Both the position numbers and the translations under genes were made by a program. The notes under the pieces were generated by a model. It searched no databases. It had not been told where the DNA came from and was given only the letters and a program-made list of their open reading frames with translations. Positions 57,212-64,000 of a stretch of DNA of 64,000 nt are shown in pieces. Each line of letters opens with the position of its first letter. The stretch's first letter is position 1. The stretch is from Laguncularia racemosa. Its lineage: Eukaryota; Streptophyta; Magnoliopsida; Myrtales; Combretaceae. Location of the stretch: positions 1,240,001 through 1,304,000 of the forward strand of contig JBBMOL010000100.1 in the NCBI GenBank assembly GCA_037954665.1, read 5' to 3'.

Positions 57212-57530
57212 GATAATAACTACTCACCTTCTTCTCTCTTGAGGACTCTTGTTTTCAGAATCATAGGTCACTCTTAAAGGTTTAGTCAATCAACCACCAT
57301 AAACTTATATTGCATGGTGACATCACGTAGATTTACAATTTTACATTTCAACATTAAGTAGATTAAAAATTGCAATTTTTGAGACACCCCTATAATATCT
57401 TGGTCAAATGTGGAAAAATATTTAAACTTTTCATAACTTTTGAAAACATATATCTCAAATTGTTGCTAAACCCAAAAATCATCACTATTTATAATTATTT
57501 TAACTATAATTTTAGGATCGTGTAATTAGT
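57212..57530. repeat. Internal direct repeat of the A/B unit, second copy
   Basis: Begins TGATAATAACTACTCACC, 1850 bp after the first copy. It is AT-drifted relative to 55362 and has lost the small ORF. Confidence 0.6.
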
Positions 57531-59104
57531 TTAGAAGTTATTTATATATTTTCAAAAGATATGAAGTATATAAGAGTCAATCCTCATGTTTAACATAATA
57601 AAAACCTTAGTAACAACCAATGCTCAAAACATAGAATATAAGATTCTTCCTCATATTAGACACATCTTAAGTCTAACAATGTTGTCATTTCCCTTTCGTG
57701 CATCTCAATTATGATAATTCACTTGTTTTGGGAGGATCTTCAATTATAGATGCAATACTGTCATGCCCTGAAAGGGGGTCTAGAAGTCTCTACTAAAATC
57801 ATCATGGCATGTGTGCACCCGTTACATGATAATCGTTTTACGAGTCAAAGATCGTAAGACTCTAAGTAAATAATTGCATTTACGACTAATCATATTACAT
57901 ATAATTGGATATTAAAATACAACTATAGATCCCGTATCTCATGGTCAATCATGATCGTAGAGAATCGGTATCTTCTACCAACCAGTAAAATAAGATAAAT
58001 CCTAGGTTTCTCAAATTCAATTTATTTACATGGGGGTCCTAACATTTCATATAAGTAAATCTATCTTTCACAATTCTTACTTTGCCGTTCTAGTCTTCTA
58101 AAACTCTCGACACTTCACATCTTATCCCATTCCGAGTTTTTGTAATCGCCACCTGTAAAAAAGGTCTGTAGTGGGGTGAGCACACTATAACTCAGTGAAT
58201 AGGATGGTAACACTTTTAATGCTTCGTACACATAAGCAATTTCAAATCAAGTAATCAAATATATGCTATGCATGAACAACCATATAAATGCAACATCTCA
58301 TGTGGTCTTCCGGTAACCGACGTGAAGTCTAGGGTTTACACTCTCCCCCCCTTGACCTTGGGTTAGAGATTTCGAAGCCACCATCAGTGCCCAGGTTATT
58401 ACCCGATTTATTTATATCAATTTTATAATTATGATATATTTTTAACTCAACAGTGAACGCTCCCGTGCCTCTGCATCAGACAGAGCAAAACCTTCAAGAA
58501 CTGACCTGCTCAAAACCATCAAGGCGCGACAATCCCCTAATCACTTAGTTCGCACTTAGCTAAAAAGTAATCCTCTTGATTACCCCAGCGAGCCCTGTAG
58601 TAGTGATGACCTTCAATCTCATGTAATGTCTCATGGGAATGCGTGTTAGGTTTTTAATCAGGTCCACTCCCTTAATTAATTGATTTAAAGTGATCAAACA
58701 ACATATATAATTACAATCAATTCTCATTCAAGCCAATGAAGTAACTATACAACATTCCATTTCACATTTACCACAACAAGCAAAGATCATGCCTTTCTTA
58801 TCACACAAAACAGACACTGAACTTAGACCCCATAGATGTAGACTATCTGATTTTACAATAGGTTAAATTAACTTGGCACCTCTCTATGCCATTTCTCTTA
58901 AATGTCAGACCAACCACTTGGGGTTACTTTACAATCATCATATCTGACACCTCTGTGTCATTTGTCTTAGACGTCAAACTAACCACTCAAGATTGATTTA
59001 CAATCATCATACCCAACCACTTGGGTACTTCTCAAGTGCTCTGTCATTCTCACTTTCGAGAGCCAACAAAGTAGTCTCGTATTTCCTTTTTGAGTCCTCA
59101 AGAC

Positions 59105-59135
59105 ATCTATGTATAATATATAATATATATATATA
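59105..59135. repeat. TA-rich microsatellite in the large solo LTR
   Basis: TATAATATATAATATATATATATAT run; no other feature around it. Confidence 0.6.
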
Positions 59136-60479
59136 TTTGTGACACATCTTTAATTAAAGATAATTTATTAGACACTTTCCTTTACGTACTTAGGAGGGCA
59201 AGAAAATAGGATTGTTAAGTTGTAAAAACCAAGGTTGCACTCATGATTTGTATAGTTGTTTTCATGTGTGTATTATATAGATATAATGGAAAAATAAGCT
59301 TGCCTAATATATATACACATTCAGGAACCAACTCTAATATGTATACATAATGACATCTATATAACCTATTCTAACTAAGAACTTACTCGGTAGTTATAGA
59401 AGGAAAAGCTAGGTTGCTATATTTTTTGTTTGATTTGAAGAAAACAATTTTTAATCACTAGTTAGGCTTGTGGTAATAGCACTAGCAATATAATGCTAAG
59501 TGCTATCGTTAAGGTAATGACATCTATACCCTCGAACTATTCATTCCTCTACACTCTTTACGACTTATTTCTTAACTCATTAATCCCCACTACATAACTC
59601 AACTTAGCAATAATGACAATCAATTGCAAATATAACGAACAACAATTTCACATACATAGCAATCAACATACAACATAACATGGTAATATATCATTAAGTT
59701 TCCCACCCACTTGTTTAGGGTCATCATAGCCCTAGCCGGAGTCCAACGATTCCAGCGGGTAACCCCTTTGCTTTCCTCTTGAAATCAGTGTCCTTTTGCA
59801 ATGCTTCCTCAACTAACCTATAGAAAGCAGCATCTCCACTTGACTTTGGTAGTTTCCCGGTACCTGATATGTGTACTTTGCTCATCTTGTGTTTGATAGC
59901 AAGGCGTGAAGTCTCTACCTACATGATTTCCAGTCCTTTCTACTAGTTTTTATCCTCACTCACGCTTCCATCACCATACATACATCAACCACTCTTTATA
60001 CACATATATACCCACCTCCATCGCAATAACGTCATATTCATATGTATACACAAGCTTTACCTACGTACATACACAAGATCAATATCTCTTTGCCTTTATT
60101 TTCCTGACTCTTCTTCTCCTTTCCTCACCCTTTTTTCCGTCTTCAATTCTCACTTTCTCCTTCTTTCAACTTTCCTTTTCCCTTTTCCTTATTCTCTTCT
60201 TCCCTTTTGAATCCCTTACCATAACTTTCTCCTTGTTTCCTTGTCAAGCTCCCTTCATCCCCTCAAACTTCTCCAACTTCCTACTTCTTCTTCCCATTCC
60301 TCTTCACTCTTTTCTAGCCTACACTTATTCATGTGTATATTTCAATTCTTTCCTTCTAATCCTCTATGTTTTTCCTCCTTTCTAGACATCTTCCATTTTC
60401 CTTTTGTTCTCCTTCATTTCCCAACTCGATTCTTTTCCCTTTTTCTACTTATTATCTCCTATACACCGAACCCCACTTA

Positions 60480-61640
60480 CACACCTTACACCGACACCAT
60501 GCACATACACCAGCACATTCCCATACACCACGTACACACAACAACACACTCCCATCCATACACATACACACTCCGCACACACCTACACATACATACACAC
60601 GACCATACCATACACCTAATTGTACGCACACACATCTACACTTTGTTATCCTCCTTTCTCCTCAAGTCCACACACACACACACCACTAATGCATACATAC
60701 ATACATACTCCATTCGCGTCTCTCACCATCGACACACATATACACACATACTCCACATACACCTTATACCACCAATACACACACACCCACATACTTCACA
60801 CATACTACATTCACCTTCCATACCCATACATACATGTTCACACACCACACATCATCTCATACTCATACATACATATCCACACACACCACTCCTTCCATAT
60901 ACATATGCACATACCCACACACCACACGTCTTATGTACATATACACACATGCCACATACTCCACACACCATCCATATACACACAAGTATTGCACACCCCA
61001 CACCTTCCATGCACCTATACACATACTCCACACATCTCACACCTTCCATACGTATACACACATACTTTTACATGCCGCACGGCAATTCACACACACATAA
61101 CCAAACCGCACACACCTCATACCATCTATATACATACACTCCCTTTGCACACACCACATATCATCCTACACACATACATTTCGCATACACCACACACACA
61201 TACCACATAACCTACATCACCTCATGCACATATGCACATACTCACAAGCATTACACACACACATATCCTCCTTCCCTACACATACACACACTCTCACACC
61301 ACACTATCATATACCTATACACACACTACATACCATCACCTACACTTACACACATCCCTACACACACCATGCACTATCACCCATACATACACACATCTCC
61401 ATATACATCACACCCACCTTCTGTATCCACACACACCATTTCATACGCATACACACATACTCTCACACACTACACACTTTCACCCACACACACACACTAC
61501 CCACCATCACATATGCCCATCTTCACATACACCGCACACCTTCGCTCATACACACACACATCCTCCTACATCCCGCACACCACCACACACCCTTACACAC
61601 CGCATGCATTCACCCACACATACATGCATCCTTTTACATC
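60480..61640. repeat. CA/TA-rich degenerate minisatellite, nearly G-free on the plus strand
   Basis: About 1.15 kb made of CACACA, CATACATAC and ACACCTTCCATAC-like words, with a loose period near 40-45 bp. Guanine is almost absent from the plus strand. Pyrimidine-rich DNA flanks it (60080-60470 and 61640-61790). The 477-codon plus-strand frame (60241-61674) exists only because this composition avoids stop codons (His-Thr-Tyr-rich product) and is not a gene. Confidence 0.8.
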
Positions 61641-62077
61641 TATTTTCTCATTCTTTTCCTTCTTTCTCCCGTAGGCTCTTTTTTCATCTTCCTTTTCCTC
61701 CTCTTCTCTTTTCTTCCATGCCAACCTTCCCTCTTCCCCTTTTTTCCTCTTCTTTCATTCCCCTTTCTTTTTCCTTTCTCTCCCTTCCCATTGCAACTGC
61801 CTGCTGCCACTATTGGGTAATTATCGTCTTTGCTACCGGTTGTGGTCGTTATGGTCATTACTGTTGCCGTTGTTGGGGTCTCCATCGCTACTGTTCGTTG
61901 TCGCTACTGTTGTTGTTGTTGCAGCTGCTGGATCGTGATTATTGTCCTCCTCGTTTTCTTTCACTTGTGAGCTCTCTCAACCTCAGCCATTTTCCTCCTC
62001 TGTTAACCATATCCATTCTTCCCCCGTGCACGCATTTTTTATATGAAAGCTGATAAGTTATGCTTAGTCTTTTGCAC

Positions 62078-62400
62078 TTACCTTGGCGTCGAACACAACT
62101 CATTCCGGTTATCCAAGTCCTTTACCGCAAAAATGCCTACAGCAAGTAGAAACTTAAAGCTATCCACAAAGACATTTACTCCCCTTTCCATCAAGTTGTC
62201 TCCAGCTTCTTCCCAATTCAATAACATGATCTTTACGACCCAACAAGCATGGTGATTGGACCTTAACATCAGCAGCCACTTGATTGGGAGTAACCCCATT
62301 TTGGACCATCAAGCTTAGAACCTGACGAACGGGGAAGAGGATGTTGTCAGCTTTTGATATGTTTGATGATGTGAACAAGGTTGTAGGGTTTTTTGAATCA
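62078..62400 (-). other. Coding-like patch of unknown origin in the large solo LTR
   Basis: Two overlapping minus-strand frames (62160-62378: SSNISKADNILFPVRQVLS; 62078-62299: ERGVNVFVDSFKFLLAVGI) have balanced composition unlike the simple-sequence flanks. They might be two halves of one frame-shifted exon. I recognise no family. A captured host-gene fragment is possible but unproven. Confidence 0.25.
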
Positions 62401-62850
62401 ATGAAGAGGAAGATGAAGGTGAAGACGAAGTAGAAGATGGTATGTAACGTGTGTTCTTTGCTGCATTCACTTGATCAAGCTTCGGTTGAAGCTCTCGCCT
62501 AAGACGCTGGGTTACCGCCTCGCCAAAATAGGGAAGAGAAAGAAAAAGAGGTAGAAGAACATAGGAAGGAGAGGACTGGGAACCCGACCGATGTAAGAGA
62601 CGAGAAGAAGAAGTAAAGGATGGGGAAGCTGTAGAGAGTGGATGATGTGACCGCTAACTGACATCATGGGAGATGAGCTGAACGGACGCAACTCAGGGCT
62701 GCTGAAGGGAACATAGCTAGGACGGAGAACAAGAGGAGAGGAAGAAGAAGAAAAAGAAAAGAAAAGGGAAGTAAGGGAAAGAGAAGAAGAAAATAAAGGA
62801 AAGGACGGTGAGGAGCAAGATGGGACGCCCCTGCTGCTGTACTACTGCCA
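62390..62850. repeat. Purine-rich (GA/GAA) tract in the large solo LTR
   Basis: The plus strand is dominated by GAAGAAGAAG, GGAAGAGAAAG and AAGAAAAAGAAAAG words, the opposite skew to 60080-61790. Short open frames over it are compositional. Confidence 0.6.
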
Positions 62851-64000
62851 CCTATCGCTTCTGACATCATGATAGATAGATGGGACGGCGACCGACGTTT
62901 CCAGAATTTTTTTTTTTTTTTTACAATTGGGTATAAATATTTATACTATTATATATTTTTTATTTTATATTATAATGTATCTATTCTAATATTTTTCTCA
63001 CGTATAAAATATCTTTAAATTTTATATAATTTTTCAAAAATTTTAGGACTTTACAAGGACTCAGTTTTCCACTAACATGTTAAATACAAATACAAGAAAA
63101 TTTTGGTATATACAACTTAAGCATATAAGTAAGATGTGGAATGGTTTGTAAAACACCATTTGAAGACTCTTCAAACAGAGTAATGGCATTGAAAGTATGC
63201 AGGGTACTTTTGGAGAAGGTTAAGTCAAGTATATGCTTTCTAGTGTAGGTTTTGGCTAAAGGGTTTTAGTCGAAAACTATCTATATAGCATGCCAATTGG
63301 TAAATCAACTTTTCTACTAGTTTATTGGTTGTTAAACTAGGAAGAGCTTTTAATATTCAACATTTGCATATGCCTAGTAGTCCTACTCATGTGTGTTGGC
63401 AAGAAAATATTGGGGTCTAAATCCTCCATTCAATGCTTGTAAAGAAGGAATCATTGTGTTAGATGAATCCATTATTTTACATCCCAAGGATATAATCTAT
63501 TTGTATTTCAATGTAGGTTAGGAAAATGCCTCAAAATGTGGACATTGAATTGGATAAATCTTCAATTAGGAAGCAATTTTAGGGAACCTTCACTATGGAG
63601 TTAGTCATGTTGTAGATCCACCTTCAAAAAGCTAGCATCTTTCTTCTATACACAAAGGCATAAAGGAGATACACGTTTGAAATATTTTCATTTGATTTCT
63701 ATCCAAATTTTAAAGAGAAAGAAATGGAATACTCAATTAAAAATATTTAAATCCATTTCTAGTCTATCTATTTCATTTCCACACTAATTAAAGTAGTCAA
63801 ACATTAACTTTCCTTCTATGTTCATCAATTTTATTTTATCTCCATAGCTTTTTACCCAACCAAACAGTGTTAATGTAATTAATTACAACAGTTTAGCTTT
63901 TCAACGGAGCATTATAGAAAAGGAAAATCTTAATGGATAATATTTGGGAAAAAAACGAATTTGTTTTTTGAATTTTGGATTTATTTTAGTTTTATGGTTT

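Larger units (their letters stand above)
57760..63055 (-). mobile_element. Large solo LTR (5.3 kb), Del/Tekay-like, inverted
   Basis: Segment A shows the empty site (GCAGTACCTAG near 15990). In B the insertion begins TGTCATGCCC and ends GGACTTTACA, flanked by AATAC (57755-57759) and AGGAC (63056-63060), each one change from the empty-site AGTAC. On the minus strand it runs from TGTAAAGTCC to GGGCATGACA, an end typical of Del/Tekay LTRs, with the familiar ACTCACTGAG/CTCACCCC-like segment (reverse of 58160-58200). No pol sequence or second LTR was found. A compact whole non-autonomous element is the alternative. Confidence 0.7.
55060..64000 (+). repeat. Segment B of the duplicated pair (A/B), running off the window
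   Basis: Aligns with 12456-16970 in direct orientation. It starts in the LINE RNase H, so the LINE is part of the duplicated unit, and reaches 64000 at the point matching 16970 in A. It lacks the solo LTR of A (empty site near 56320) and carries one of its own (57760-63055). No conserved gene is recognised in the shared part. Confidence 0.85.

Noticed and set aside
60241..61674. 477-codon open reading frame, His/Thr/Tyr-rich
   Set aside because: It results from a CA/TA minisatellite whose plus strand nearly lacks G and so lacks stop codons; overlapping frames are equally open and there is no domain or gene structure.

Overview
The window is nuclear DNA of a eudicot plant, probably a woody one with a large, repeat-rich genome (low confidence on the species). 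It is AT-rich, dominated by plant LTR-retrotransposon lineages (Tat/Ogre-type, Athila and Del/Tekay-like Ty3/gypsy; one Ty1/copia), and holds one intron-rich host gene typical of land plants. No bacterial operon, CRISPR array, rRNA gene or functional tRNA gene was seen.

Layout: 1-2166 is the 3' part of a hAT DNA transposon with a broken transposase, sitting in ORF1 of a decayed Tat/Ogre-type element (copy 1, about 2175-12450, 3' LTR 10762-12450). 12456-16985 is segment A of a duplicated pair; it carries an unrelated solo LTR (13107-14540) and ends at a Tat solo LTR (16991-18976). 18977-21062 is intergenic with a hAT-like non-autonomous repeat. 21063-35058 is an internally deleted Ty1/copia element split by a second Tat element (copy 2, 21564-32548) with a perfect 5-bp target duplication, ATAAC. 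35394-40560 (minus strand) is the only clear host gene, a GPI-anchored glycerophosphodiester phosphodiesterase-like protein (GDPDL/SHV3 family, nine exons). 41590-42727 and 50822-52290 are paralogous copies (C1, C2) of an intergenic stretch. Between them lie a partial GDPDL copy (42728-43719), an Athila-type element (43720-48795) and the 5' end of a Del/Tekay-like element (to 50821). 53380-55200 is a decayed LINE, followed by segment B (55060-64000), the partner of A, which contains a 5.3-kb solo LTR (57760-63055).

The elements record a history. A and B existed before the solo LTRs landed, because each copy shows the empty site of the other's insertion. The copia element landed about 335 bp downstream of the GDPDL stop codon and was later split by Tat copy 2. 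No element looks able to move by itself: each has nonsense codons, frameshifts or lost catalytic residues.

Most worth checking: (i) a tRNA-like A-box/B-box pair at similar positions in all four Tat-family LTRs; (ii) a 16-bp-stem hairpin exactly 9 nt before the 3' LTR in both Tat copies; (iii) 3'-UTR tandem arrays with a shared core but different periods; (iv) two offsetting 1-nt indels in GDPDL and a deletion-riddled GDPDL copy that resembles unpolished long-read sequence; and (v) a small unexplained ORF with a splice-donor-like end in the A/B repeat unit. All alignments here were made by eye.
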